Origin: Fragilaria crotonensis
Taxonomy: Eukaryota > Bacillariophyta > Fragilariophyceae > Fragilariales > Fragilariaceae
Assembly (NCBI GenBank): GCA_022925895.1
Contig: JAKSYS010000185.1
Location: forward strand, 29,785-93,784
Length of the DNA: 64,000 nucleotides
Direction: 5' to 3'
Below the pieces are notes generated by a model. That model was not told the origin of the DNA. It worked only from the letters and a program-made list of their open reading frames with translations, and ran no database searches. Positions 1 to 10,763 of this stretch are shown piece after piece (the stretch's first letter is position 1; each line of letters opens with the position of its first letter). The position numbers and the translations under genes are program-made.

Positions 1-3000
1 CTGGTCTTGTCCGTGCTGGTCGTTCTTGCTGCTATGTTTACCAACCAGACCACCGCAACTGCTGACTTCGGACTTCACCCTGCCATTGCATTCTTCATCT
101 TCTGGTTCCTCATTGTCTGGCTCGCCATGATGGAGGGTGGACAAGGTGCCCTCATTGGTCTTCAACCCATTGACAAGGCCTTGTATGCAGAGTCCCATCC
201 CCGCTCTTTGATCAATACCAAGCTCGCACATAAGGGAGACAACATGGAGCGCTTCATCGTCGGACGTCAGTACCTCGTCGTTCTGGTCATCACCGTCATC
301 AACTTGATGGGATCTGCCATCAAGGGAGCCTCAGTCCTTGGTTTCCCAGGCTGGGCTGATGAAATCTTCCTCGCCAATGGCTTTGCCATGATCTTGACCA
401 CCATCATGGTTGGTCAATTGACAGCCCAGGTCAACGCTGCTAACTGCATGCTTGACTTCATCAACAACTATTTCATGCTGTTCACTTCCTACGTGTCGTT
501 GGGAATTGAGTTCTCTGGCCTTCTCCACTGCGTGTACCTTGTTCAGATGATCTTTTCCAAGATCACCGGCAAGCCCATCGAGTCGAACGAGCCACCACGG
601 AATGCTGCCCAAAAGCTCTTCTTCTGGGGTCGGGTTGTTATGTCTCTTGCAATTCTTGGATTCTCTCTTTCTGTCACTCTCGTCGCTCTCTTCGATGGAA
701 ACACCGGCATGTGGGCTGGTGTCCCACCGTATGTGTCAGTGATCCTCTTGTTCGTCCTGATGGCCGTTGTCGGAATGATGGAAGGTATGCAGATTGCTCT
801 CTTCGCACTCGTCAACCTCCCGGAGGAAGAACTTAAGAACTATCCTATTGCCCACGCCAACTGTCAGTTGACCTTCACCGGCCAGAACTTGCAGGCTTTC
901 TTGATCGGTCGTCAAATCTTCGTTGCCACCTGCATGTTCGTCGTTGCACGTATTGCGACCCCTACCTACACCAAGGACGATGCCAACATCTTCGGTGTTT
1001 CGGATGGATTCCAGGCGTTCTTGAACTCTGGTCTTACCGGCGCTGTTATCACCACCATCATTGGATCTCTTGCATGGCGTATCATTGCGTCGTCGTTCCC
1101 TGTTGCCTTCTTGTCCAACCCTCTGATCTACATCATCATCCGCGTTTGCCTTGTCCTCGAAAACTCTGGTATCTGTGCCGGTGCCTGGGTTCTTGGCCGC
1201 TTCAATAAGCTTATTGCAGGTTACCAGCCCGACGAGGTCTATCTTGAGGGTGCTGAACGCCACACCGCCGAACCTGTCACTCGTCGCGACGGAGACATTG
1301 ATCGCCTTCTGACTGTTATCAAGTTCATTTACTCTTCGGTCTTACTTGTGTTCTGTTTGATTGTTGTCTTTGCGGCGATGTTCACTAACCAGACAGTTGC
1401 AACTGCTGACTTGGGACTTCACCCTGCCGTTGCATTCTTCATCTTCTGGTTCCTCATTGTCTGGCTCGCCATGATGGAGGGTGGACAAGGAGCCCTCATT
1501 GGCCTTCAACCTATCGACAAAGAAAAGTATGCCGAATCCCATCCACGCGCTCTGATGAATACCAAGCTTGCGCACAAGGGCGACAACATGGAGCGCTTCA
1601 TCGTCGGACGTCAGTACCTCGTCGTTCTGGTCATCACCGTCATCAACTTGATGGGATCTGCCATCAAGGGAGCCTCGGTCCTTGGTATGCCAAAATGGGC
1701 AGATGAAGTCTTCCTCGCCACCGGTGTCGCCATGATCTTGACCACCATCATGGTTGGTCAATTGACAGCCCAGGTCAATGCTGCTAACTGCATGCTTGAC
1801 TTCATCAACAACTATTTCATGCTGTTCACTTCCTACGTGTCGTTGGGAATTGAGTTCTCTGGCCTTCTCCACTGCGTGTACCTTGTTCAGATGATCTTCT
1901 CTAAGATCACCGGCAAGCCCATCGAGTCGAACGAGCCACCACGTAATGCTGCTCAGAACCTTTTCTTCTGGACCCGCGTCATCATGTCCATTGCCATCTT
2001 AGGTTTCTGCTTGGCCGTGACACTTGTTGCCCTATTCGACGGCAAGACCGGCATGTGGGCTGGTGTCCCTCCTTATGTGTCTGTGATCATCTTGTTCATC
2101 CTGATGGCCGTTGTCGGTATGATGGAGGGTATGCAGATTGCTCTCTTTGCTCTTATCAACCTCCCTGAAGAAGAGCTCCGAAGCAGTCCGATTGCCTACG
2201 CCAACTGTCAGTTGACCTTCACCGGCCAGAACTTGCAGGCTTTCTTGATCGGTCGTCAAATCTTCGTTGCCACCTGCATGTTCGTCGTGGCTCGTATTGC
2301 CACCCCTGTCTACACCGCGGACGATGCCAACATCTTCGGTGTTTCGGATGGATTCCAGGCTTTCTTGAACTCTGGTCTCACCGGCGCTGTTATCACCACC
2401 ATCATTGGATCTCTCGCATGGCGTATCATTGCGTCGTCCTTCCCACTCGCTTTCTTGTCCAACCCTCTGATCTACATCATTATCCGTATCTGTTTGATCC
2501 TCGAGTCGTGCGGAATCTGCTCCGGCGCCTGGGTTCTTGGGCGCTTCAATAAGCTTATTGTTGGATATCAGCCCGACGAGGTCTACCTCGAGGGTGCTGA
2601 ACGCCACACCTCCGCTCCAGTCACCAAGCGCGACAAGGATATTGACGTTTCCATGACCACTGTTAAGTACTTGTACTCGATGGCGCTCTTGATCTTCTCC
2701 GTGATTGTTGTCATGGCCGCCATGTTTACCAGCCAAACCAAGGTTTCCATTGATGCCCACCCGGTTGTGGCTTTCTTGCTGTTCTGGTTCCTCATTGTCT
2801 GGCTCGCCATGATGGAGGGTGGACAAGGTTGCCTCGTTGGTCTCCAACCTGTTGACAAGGACTTGTACAAGGACTCACATAAGGTCACATACAAGAACAC
2901 GATGCTTGCCCACAAGGGAGACAACATGGAGCGCTTCATCGTTGGACGTCAATTCCTTGTTGTCCTTGTGATCACTGTTATCAACTTGTGCGGTGCCTCC

Positions 3001-3996
3001 ATCAAGGGTGCACAGGTGCTCGGACTCAGCAGTGGAGTCACTGAGGTCTTCCTCGGAGCTGGTGTTGCCATGATCTTGACTACAATTATGCTCGGTCAGC
3101 TCACTGCGCAGGTTAATGCGGCGAATTGCATGCTCGACTTCATCAACACCTACTTCATGCTCTTCACGTCGTACGTCTCATTGGGTATTGAGTTCTCCGG
3201 ACTTCTTCATTCGGTGTACCTTGTCCAGATCTTCTTCTCCAAAATCACCGGAAAGCCCATTGACTCGAACGAACCACCTCGCTCGGGTGCCCAGAAACTC
3301 TTCTTCTGGGCTCGTGTCTTGATGTCCCTTGCCATCCTTGCCTTTTCCTTGGCAGTAACCCTCGTTGCGCTGTTTGATGGCAAGACCACTATGTACGAGG
3401 GTGTGCCACCATACGCTTCCGTCATCATCTTCTTCATTCTGATGGGTGTTGTTGGTATGATGGAGGGTATGCAAATTGCACTGTTTGCGGTTGTCAACCT
3501 TCCTGAGGACGAGTTGAAGAGCTACCCTGTGGCCTTCAAGGTGTGCCAACTCACTTTTGCTGGAAGCAACTTGCAATCCTTCCTTGTTGGACGTCAAATC
3601 TTCGTCGCCACGTGCATGTTCGTTGTTGCCCGTATCGCGTCTCCGAGCTATGGAGAAGGTGATGCCAATATCTTCGGCGTTTCTGATGGTTTCCAAGCCT
3701 TCTTGAACACAGGATTGACGGGAGCCGTGATCACTACCATTATTGGGTCATTGGCATGGCGCATTGTTGCGTCATCGTTCCCAGTTGCCTTCCTCTCCAA
3801 TCCTCTGATCTACTTCATCATTCGCGTTTGCCTTGTACTTGACAGCATCGGTCTTTGCTCTGGTGCCTGGTTTATGGCGCTTATCCACAAGCAACTTGCC
3901 GGGTACCAAGTCGATGAAGTGTACATTGGTACTCCAGAGGAGCGTGCAGCCGCTGCGAAGGTGGTTGACGAGGAAGAGCCGCTACAAGAAGAATAG
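1..3996 (+). CDS. SIT: Multidomain silicon transporter (SIT), at least three fused domains, 5' end outside the window
   Basis: Silicon transporters move silicic acid across diatom membranes. The frame is open from base 1, so the gene starts upstream; the first ATG inside the window (34-36) lies within a membrane helix and is not a credible start. The protein consists of three homologous units. The same alanine-methionine codon recurs at 34, 1378 and 2722, an exact 448-codon period. Each unit has about ten hydrophobic helices and two copies of the SIT signature pair. In unit 1 these are EGGQ (residues 43-46) with GRQ (86-88), and EGMQ (259-262) with GRQ (301-303), counting from base 7. Units 1 and 2 are nearly identical over long stretches including synonymous sites; unit 3 is more diverged and two residues shorter near its start. 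The C-terminus is a short acidic tail. Known SITs are mostly single-domain; fused forms have been described in araphid pennates. Family call is very secure; the total domain number is unknown. Confidence 0.95.
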   Translation: MVLSVLVVLAAMFTNQTTATADFGLHPAIAFFIFWFLIVWLAMMEGGQGALIGLQPIDKALYAESHPRSLINTKLAHKGDNMERFIVGRQYLVVLVITVINLMGSAIKGASVLGFPGWADEIFLANGFAMILTTIMVGQLTAQVNAANCMLDFINNYFMLFTSYVSLGIEFSGLLHCVYLVQMIFSKITGKPIESNEPPRNAAQKLFFWGRVVMSLAILGFSLSVTLVALFDGNTGMWAGVPPYVSVILLFVLMAVVGMMEGMQIALFALVNLPEEELKNYPIAHANCQLTFTGQNLQAFLIGRQIFVATCMFVVARIATPTYTKDDANIFGVSDGFQAFLNSGLTGAVITTIIGSLAWRIIASSFPVAFLSNPLIYIIIRVCLVLENSGICAGAWVLGRFNKLIAGYQPDEVYLEGAERHTAEPVTRRDGDIDRLLTVIKFIYSSVLLVFCLIVVFAAMFTNQTVATADLGLHPAVAFFIFWFLIVWLAMMEGGQGALIGLQPIDKEKYAESHPRALMNTKLAHKGDNMERFIVGRQYLVVLVITVINLMGSAIKGASVLGMPKWADEVFLATGVAMILTTIMVGQLTAQVNAANCMLDFINNYFMLFTSYVSLGIEFSGLLHCVYLVQMIFSKITGKPIESNEPPRNAAQNLFFWTRVIMSIAILGFCLAVTLVALFDGKTGMWAGVPPYVSVIILFILMAVVGMMEGMQIALFALINLPEEELRSSPIAYANCQLTFTGQNLQAFLIGRQIFVATCMFVVARIATPVYTADDANIFGVSDGFQAFLNSGLTGAVITTIIGSLAWRIIASSFPLAFLSNPLIYIIIRICLILESCGICSGAWVLGRFNKLIVGYQPDEVYLEGAERHTSAPVTKRDKDIDVSMTTVKYLYSMALLIFSVIVVMAAMFTSQTKVSIDAHPVVAFLLFWFLIVWLAMMEGGQGCLVGLQPVDKDLYKDSHKVTYKNTMLAHKGDNMERFIVGRQFLVVLVITVINLCGASIKGAQVLGLSSGVTEVFLGAGVAMILTTIMLGQLTAQVNAANCMLDFINTYFMLFTSYVSLGIEFSGLLHSVYLVQIFFSKITGKPIDSNEPPRSGAQKLFFWARVLMSLAILAFSLAVTLVALFDGKTTMYEGVPPYASVIIFFILMGVVGMMEGMQIALFAVVNLPEDELKSYPVAFKVCQLTFAGSNLQSFLVGRQIFVATCMFVVARIASPSYGEGDANIFGVSDGFQAFLNTGLTGAVITTIIGSLAWRIVASSFPVAFLSNPLIYFIIRVCLVLDSIGLCSGAWFMALIHKQLAGYQVDEVYIGTPEERAAAAKVVDEEEPLQEE

Positions 3997-4453
3997 ATAT
4001 GATACATTTGCTTTGAGAGTGCGATGAATCTGCATAAATTGTATGTTGGACCCCGTCGTGGTTAACGATGAGGAGGTCCCTATGGATATAAGACTATTAA
4101 GTTTGTGATGATATTCAATTTTCTGTGCACTAAATGAAGCGGATGTTGTGAGAATATTATTTACTCGAGTACGAGAAGACTGACCGTGTCGTTGTTGAGC
4201 TTTACAAAGCCTTGATACGAAGAGCAATGCTGTTAGAACCCAACTTTGGTCTCCCTTAAATAGGTTCGTTGAAATAAGATTGCTCGCGTCGGATGTGGTA
4301 GCTGGCTCTTTCCCTTTCCCTATTTCTATGCGCATCATTCCTTTTTTGAGCTATCCGCTATCACCTTTATAATGGGACTTGTTCGATGGCAGCCGTTCGA
4401 TGGCACGTCGGTGTGCACTGCTGAGTACTCCGGGGGAATCGTGCAAGCCAAGT
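3997..4453. other. Intergenic region between convergent genes
   Basis: This 457-base stretch holds the 3' ends of the silicon transporter gene (+) and the glycosyltransferase gene (-). I see no coding signal or repeat here. It should contain both polyadenylation sites, which I could not place. Confidence 0.6.
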
Positions 4454-5818
4454 TTAGTTTTTGATCTGTATACCTTTGGATTTATAGGCAGATCCGTACT
4501 TCTGTTCATCGCGGCGCACCATCTCCTGCACGAGTTTGTGGCGCTCCTCCGAGTATGTCTTGTTAAGAAAAAAGATCTGTTTAGGGCCTTTGACCTTTCT
4601 ACCTTCTCGGTAGTATTCGCCAGAATTGCCTTCATTTCCCATTCCTTTGATGCAACGGACGAGTATGTCCAGATCCCCAGTAACACGAGAAAGAGGCTTC
4701 CCTTTTGTCATCAAGGTACCGTGCGCATATGTTACGTACTTATTTCGAAGCACTCTTAAATCGTCAAACCAATTATGTAGATGATAGGCGATACCATTTA
4801 CCGCATCGGTCTTGTCACCATCAATTCGTTTGAGACTGAAGGGAATGCCCCAATCGCCTTGAACGCGGCGAATATCAGGGGCGGTGAAGAGTGGATATCG
4901 GTTAGACTTCTTCACTACTTCTGGGTATTGGTCAATCTCGTCTCTTCCGTACGTCTCGTGACGCTCTCCATACATTCGTTGGTGAGTTCGTAAGGGAACG
5001 ACACGTTCGGTTGGATCCCCGATGCCATCAACACATTCACCACTAATAACGTCGGGGTGGAACCACGGAGTTTTCTTTATACAATATGGAGAGCTCTCAT
5101 AGGCAACGGTTGAAGGGGCGATTTTGGGGCGATGACAGCTTGGATCAGGGCGCAAGGCTGGGAAATCACAGGTCTGAACGGCTCGAAGGAAGTCACGAGA
5201 GAAGAATTCGTCAGCATCAGACATGATACCGACATCTTCCGGCAGCATTCCCGCGTCCTTCCAGCGCTTGACGATAGGATTGCGCTGTTCAGATTCGCGA
5301 TCCATCCACTTGAGATCTTGCCGATCTTCAAGCCAATAATCAATGTACACTTGTGTCTTGGGTCCAAACAGCGCAGAATGTGTCAAGAGATCTCCCTTCC
5401 TTGATTCCTTGTACCGAAGCGGTCGCGGGGAGGCCACGTGCGTTGTGTTGGACTCTACAAAGACAGCAACATGATAAATATCATACACCTCCATAGCATG
5501 AATCAGATGAACTTGCCAATTTTCATCAGCTACCATTGTTCCAAAGAAAATGCGACGCGGCGGACCACTATAGGGCTTGAGACCATAGCGATCGCATCGG
5601 ATGTCTATGCTTTCCCTGTCGATACGGGCATGCTCATCTTTGTACAAACTACTGACTTTGAACTTGGGAAGCGAAGCTGCAGTGTCGCGCCTTCTGACGA
5701 TGTCGCTGCCAGCTGGATTGATCGAGGTAGCATCGCATCGTAATGACGATTTCTGAACTGCCATGAGTGCATCCCGTGACATGGCCATGGATGCAAGGCC
5801 AACAATTGTTACAATCAC
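4454..5818 (-). CDS. GT17-like glycosyltransferase, type II membrane protein
   Basis: The family (beta-1,4-mannosyl-glycoprotein N-acetylglucosaminyltransferase type) transfers sugars to N-glycans in the Golgi lumen. The 454-residue frame has an FFGTMVADEN block (91-100), a VAVFVESN block followed by PRPLRYKES (about 117-139), and the acidic SDADEF motif (200-205) that matches the family's metal/nucleotide-binding DxDE-type site. A hydrophobic N-terminal stretch fits a signal anchor. The start is unresolved: the frame as given begins at GTG, the first in-frame ATGs are at 5788 and 5782, and these would cut into the anchor. The frame is also open a little upstream without an ATG, so a short upstream exon is possible. 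It lies tail-to-tail with the silicon transporter gene. GT92 or another related fold is an alternative. Confidence 0.65.
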   Translation of the reverse strand: MIVTIVGLASMAMSRDALMAVQKSSLRCDATSINPAGSDIVRRRDTAASLPKFKVSSLYKDEHARIDRESIDIRCDRYGLKPYSGPPRRIFFGTMVADENWQVHLIHAMEVYDIYHVAVFVESNTTHVASPRPLRYKESRKGDLLTHSALFGPKTQVYIDYWLEDRQDLKWMDRESEQRNPIVKRWKDAGMLPEDVGIMSDADEFFSRDFLRAVQTCDFPALRPDPSCHRPKIAPSTVAYESSPYCIKKTPWFHPDVISGECVDGIGDPTERVVPLRTHQRMYGERHETYGRDEIDQYPEVVKKSNRYPLFTAPDIRRVQGDWGIPFSLKRIDGDKTDAVNGIAYHLHNWFDDLRVLRNKYVTYAHGTLMTKGKPLSRVTGDLDILVRCIKGMGNEGNSGEYYREGRKVKGPKQIFFLNKTYSEERHKLVQEMVRRDEQKYGSAYKSKGIQIKN

Positions 5819-7075
5819 CAGGACAGTCGCAACATTCTTGAAACTACATTGTAATATCCATCAATTTGATTCTAATCGTATACACACTCTACTATAAGGT
5901 ATTACGACCATGGGCCTCCACCGAAATGTTGTGTCGTATCGACAAACGCGTCCCTGGCGCACGAAATGAGCGTGGGATTTAAGGCACGGGAGCACGGGAG
6001 TTCAGGAATGTCCGATGTCCATCTAACTAAAGAACGTTCACCGAGTGCGCCACAGCAATACACGTATGCATATGACATATGCATACACACTCCAATATAC
6101 TCCAGTACCAGTCACCAGTCACTGGTACCAATACATACTACTACTAGTACGAGTACCAGGGTACAAGTACTTCATGGGGCACCATATCATACAGTTCACG
6201 GGCTATGGGCTATGCGCTACAAAACAATGACGCGTGCCTGTGTATGCAAGTACTTCATATATGGTACCTGGTACCTGGTACCTGGTACTTGTACGCATGG
6301 CTCACCGCTCACCGCTTACCGCTCCCTTTTCTTTTTTGCAAAGCCTTTGGCTGGAATTTCACCTGACACGTCATTGACATAATCGACAAATAGGAAAACT
6401 TCACAATTTTGGGCGCCCAGATCGAATTTTAGATGACAAGAATTTCAAATGTCGTAAAACATTGAGAAGGTCACAATCATAGATCCACCACTGCTTTCTG
6501 GACTAAACTTCGATGGAAAAGCACCTGTGCCTAACTCTACGAATCGCTACTTTGGTAAGAAAAGCTTGTCCTGCTTCCCGGAAGTCCAGGGACATCCGGG
6601 AATTCATTCTTGACCCTCACTTTACCGAGGTGTTAGGGCGATCAAATCGAGTCACGTGAACACTGAACCATTCATTAAGCCCATTCATTATCCTAACACA
6701 TTCAAGTGACACAGCTACATAAATCGAGTGTGTCAAACACCGTCACGAACTGCGTGCTGGCATTTCCCCATACGTATTGTGTTTCAGGAGTTTTTTAAAA
6801 TCGTACGGTTCAAAAACACACTCATTTCAAATTCAAATGCTCCCACTAGTAGGGACTGGACTATATCATTGTTCCTTCAAACTCATTTCCCTCCAAAGCT
6901 CATTGTTTGATCGCCATCATGCCATGAGACTCATATTCTGATATGCAAACTTCCTTGCCTGAAGGAAATGCTCTTCCTGCTGCTGGAGTGACGCTCACGT
7001 TTCCAGCAGAGACTCCCGACGACAACCGTTTTTAAGACAATTACAACATGATGGAGGGCGAGAACGAAGACACGT
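5819..7075. other. Intergenic region with GTAC-rich short repeats
   Basis: No convincing gene. About 6060-6300 is dense in short palindromes and tandem heptamers, including three to four consecutive copies of ggtacct at about 6263-6290 and a perfect hairpin around 6064-6086 (gtatgcatat / atatgcatac). A 30-codon ATG frame at 6943 precedes the following RNase H-type ORF in a different frame and is probably not coding. Confidence 0.5.
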
Positions 7076-9214
7076 ATGTACACTCTTGGTGAGAAGATTC
7101 TCCACTATCTTGGTGGACACATCTGTCAACATCATTGGACAGCTATTAAGGCTGTCATTGTCTTTAAAGCTGGAGTGACTGTTTCGAAGTTGCCCCCCGA
7201 TGAGCAAGTCCGCAAAGATTTTGACTATTTACCACAACAGTATCAACTTCAGCGTACGGGTGAAAGAGATGTGGCGATACACTTCCCGCAACAATTCACG
7301 AGACCAGACGGCACCACGGGGTCAAGCACATTCTACGACTGCAAACCCGACTGGTTCTCGGCTACCATACCGAGGATGGCCGCACCCACTGACATAACGG
7401 GCCATCAGATTTTCCACGCATCCAGTTCAACTGTCTCGTTCCCACTACAAGCTGCGCCCTCAAAGTCCTTTCAAGAGTGGATTCAACAATTACCAGAAGC
7501 AGAACAATCGCTGATTTCGACAGTCTCTCTCGCAATGTGTGATGCCGAACATCTACTACTCCAGTATCTTCAAATAGCATGTACCATCCAGATTGGCACT
7601 GTTGGAGAAAACAAACATCACCGAGGAGCTTTCTCATGGATAATTTGCGCCCCTGGGCGAGAGCACCTTGTGCTAAATACTGGCACTGTGGATGGATGGC
7701 AGAAATGTCAGAACTCCCTTCGCAGCGAAATCACTGCAATTGCATCGGTGACCTTATATCTGACTGAGCTTGCCAAATTCCACTCTCTGACAATTCAGAG
7801 CAAACTCAAACTCTTTGTGAATAGCTCCAGTGCGATCCGAGAGGTCTCAAATGTCCGCGACATGATCCCCAAACGAAAGATGGCAAACAACGCTGATCTT
7901 TTGAGTATGTTGCGTGATGCACCTTCAGTTATACGTCACTTTCATCTGTCCAAAAGGCACCGACATAATGATGCCGACACCATCGCCGTTGAGCTACGCC
8001 CTTTCTCGGCACAGTTGAATGACCTATGTACCAGCATGGCGACAAGTCACCTGGCACGATTCCCGACACGTCAGGCAGAGAATACTCCATCTCGATACAT
8101 CTGTCCAAGATCCCTCCCGGTAGCGGTCTTCTTTCGGTCTCACCATGTATCATCGAACTACATTCCGATTATACGTGACGAAATCACCTCGCGTAGACAC
8201 CGTGCTTTCCTCCAAAAAAAATACAAATGGAATGATGACATTACAGCAACAGTTGCGTGGGAGGCGTTCTCCCTATGTGGACATCGCGTCCGAAATGACA
8301 AAGCTCCTACTCGGTCCAAGTTGGTTCATAACTGGCTCAATGTAGGTGCCCAACGGGCCAAACACGGGACCGTTGAGTCCGTCACTCTCAGGGCATGTCC
8401 ATACTGCGCTCTCCCTGAAGATTTCGTTCACCTTCTAAGTTGCCGCTCTCCCAAAGCAATGACGTCACGGTATGATGCAGTCATAGTTCTCAAGAAGGCT
8501 TTGGGAGAAAGTGCCGGCAATATCTCCATCTTCCGTGCAATCACCCAATGGACCCTGCACCCAACAGTCACCCCAACGCTTCCATCCGGCGTACCTAGTC
8601 TTCAGACATCAATCAATCGTGCTGTCCAATCCCAAACCGATATCGGCTGGCTGAATCTGTTTCGAGGTATCATAAGTGCGGAGTGGGGAAATGTTACTAC
8701 TGAAGATTCCTCATCCCCTATGTCACGCGGAGTACACTCGACTGCGGCTGTCCACCACCTTGCGGGGACTATACGAGCCCTCCAAGATTACTCGATTGCC
8801 ATCTGGAAAAGTCGAAATGAAGTCCTTCACCAGAATGCCGAACTCAGTAACGATATTCTCCGTGCGCAACTCCACCATGAGATTACCACCATGTACTCTC
8901 TTCAAAATACCTTCTCTCCCATCCTTCAGAGCTACTTCGCAAAGCCACTTGAAGACCAACTCCTATGCCAGATGCGACAAAAGCAGCGATGGCTTCGTCT
9001 TGTGCGACTCGCAACGTCGCATGCAACATCGAAAGGTTCGCGACAGCAAGTGATGTCAAGCTACTTTCCGCACGCGACGAACATTCCCGAGAATGTACAA
9101 CTGGCTACTGTACCAATGGAAACTATGCCACGCATCCAATCGGCTTCTCATCAAGTACCGATACTCCAGTATTTCCCACCAATAGTGAGGGCGACTACTC
9201 CCACAACAGACTAA
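7076..9214 (+). CDS. RNase H-like plus zinc-knuckle ORF from a non-LTR retroelement, catalytic site degenerate
   Basis: The 712-residue frame resembles the region downstream of reverse transcriptase in diatom non-LTR-type polyproteins. An RNase H-fold region covers about residues 180-330. The glutamate of the second motif is kept (SEITAI, 218-223). The aspartates expected at the first, third and last strands appear replaced: TVGEN near 175, VNSS near 248 and LNDLCTSMA near 314. A CxxC-H-C knuckle follows (C441, C444, H452, C456), inside a tryptophan-rich helix pattern typical of these elements. No reverse transcriptase is present upstream, so it is either a 5'-truncated element or a detached ORF. 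That a 2.1 kb frame stays open while the active site is lost is unusual. I chose the first ATG of the open frame; a longer spliced form cannot be excluded. Confidence 0.6.
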   Translation: MYTLGEKILHYLGGHICQHHWTAIKAVIVFKAGVTVSKLPPDEQVRKDFDYLPQQYQLQRTGERDVAIHFPQQFTRPDGTTGSSTFYDCKPDWFSATIPRMAAPTDITGHQIFHASSSTVSFPLQAAPSKSFQEWIQQLPEAEQSLISTVSLAMCDAEHLLLQYLQIACTIQIGTVGENKHHRGAFSWIICAPGREHLVLNTGTVDGWQKCQNSLRSEITAIASVTLYLTELAKFHSLTIQSKLKLFVNSSSAIREVSNVRDMIPKRKMANNADLLSMLRDAPSVIRHFHLSKRHRHNDADTIAVELRPFSAQLNDLCTSMATSHLARFPTRQAENTPSRYICPRSLPVAVFFRSHHVSSNYIPIIRDEITSRRHRAFLQKKYKWNDDITATVAWEAFSLCGHRVRNDKAPTRSKLVHNWLNVGAQRAKHGTVESVTLRACPYCALPEDFVHLLSCRSPKAMTSRYDAVIVLKKALGESAGNISIFRAITQWTLHPTVTPTLPSGVPSLQTSINRAVQSQTDIGWLNLFRGIISAEWGNVTTEDSSSPMSRGVHSTAAVHHLAGTIRALQDYSIAIWKSRNEVLHQNAELSNDILRAQLHHEITTMYSLQNTFSPILQSYFAKPLEDQLLCQMRQKQRWLRLVRLATSHATSKGSRQQVMSSYFPHATNIPENVQLATVPMETMPRIQSASHQVPILQYFPPIVRATTPTTD

Positions 9215-10763
9215 CTTGTACTCCGTACGAGTCATCCGTCAATCATCCCAGACACTACAACATCCGCCCGCCGTTGAGGCCAGCAACATGAAATGCAGTT
9301 GCCTAGAAGTAGACAACTGATAAACATGTAAGAAGAGTTTAGTATTAATATCAATGATTTGAATCCTATTGTATTCAGCAATGACTTGACGACCTTCTCA
9401 CCGGCTTATTTTGGGTGAAGGGCAAAGAAATGCAAGGAGATCATCTCTATCAATATTACCTTGACTCTCGGGGCAAAATGAGAAGCCAAATCATCCAACA
9501 CTTGCCAGCAAACTTTGTCAGCATGAGAAGTGGAAAAGGTTTCCATAAGGACTCAGCATTTATCAACTCAGCTCTACTAGATGAATGTTGCAAAAATATT
9601 GTTGTATTTCCTGGTGTCCTGACTCCACCAGCAACAAATGTACACACAACTGGCATGCAGACAGGACTCCGAGTCTTTGCTGCTGTGATACAGACATGTC
9701 ATGCATTCATTTTTTCTTGCTGGTTCTTTTAAAATTCATACGCTGTTCTTGTGCAGAATACATCAATCATATTTCTGAGAAGAACATCTTCACCTTGCCC
9801 CTGCTCACGGAGGATACTAGTCATTCCAGGTGCTGTTCTGTGTTCTTGTGTCATTGTTGATTTTGATGCAGCTTTGACATCGGACAACAAGACTTTTCTT
9901 GGCATGGTGAACAATTAACTACCACATCTAAGATAAACTGCTGTATTTGATCATTTTGGATCACTGTTGACAAGGAATGAGTGTCTCTGTTTGACTGATT
10001 AGACTCAAAGCATGTTCCTTGGACTTATTGCTATTACTGTTTGGCTGGGCAGAGTCAAGACTCCCCTGAATAATGTGCTCTTACTGATTTCTTTGGCTTG
10101 ATGTCCTGAAGTAAATGTACACAAAGAAGGAGACACCATGCCAAGAAATTCGGCAGGTAGCTGTCTCTCAAGGAATCAGTACATGAGCAACTTTTCTGTG
10201 ACTTGTCACTGTAGTCTTCTACTGTCACCATGATGAAAGTAGTAAGCACATTATGGTGCTCATAAGATAGAATGCAATCTGCAGCTTTTATGTAGATGAT
10301 TAGCCACTTAATCTTGAGCTTTGCAATGAAGAATGATGTGCACCTGGCGTGTTAAAACAATGCTATCAACAAATCACTGGAATATTGTTAAGCTTCTAAT
10401 TACCTTCTGTAGGTCAAATTAACATTTTTATCACATAAAGGCATCACCATCAACTACTAACAACTCACACCTCTAAGGAATTGCTCTCGTACGCTGATGA
10501 CCTAATACTCTGATAGACGTGAACCATGCATACAACTGTACCAGGTACCCTACTCCGGTGCTCCGGAGTATGTACTCGTTGTACTCCTAGCTCAGTTTCT
10601 GTTGTATGTTCATATGTACTAGTGGGTACTAGTACCTCACATTTGATCGGAGTGTGTACTGCTACAGGAATCTGGACGTACAGTACCCCAAACTGGTCGT
10701 ACTCCGTACCAATACTTTTTTCCCCTACAGTATGCAGTACCATGGTACCAAAGTAAGTAACTT
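9215..10763. other. Intergenic region upstream of the LTR element
   Basis: No gene is recognised. A 105-codon plus-strand frame at 9415-9732 has no recognisable motif. 10500-10760 is again rich in GTAC/ctccgg-type short palindromes. The region ends exactly where the LTR begins at 10764. Confidence 0.5.

Noticed and set aside
331-3696. Several long minus-strand frames opposite the silicon transporter
   Set aside because: They recur at the same place in each domain and mirror the codon structure of the plus-strand protein; no motif of their own.
9415-9732. 105-codon ORF as a possible small gene
   Set aside because: No motif, no introns or context to support it; length is within chance expectation.
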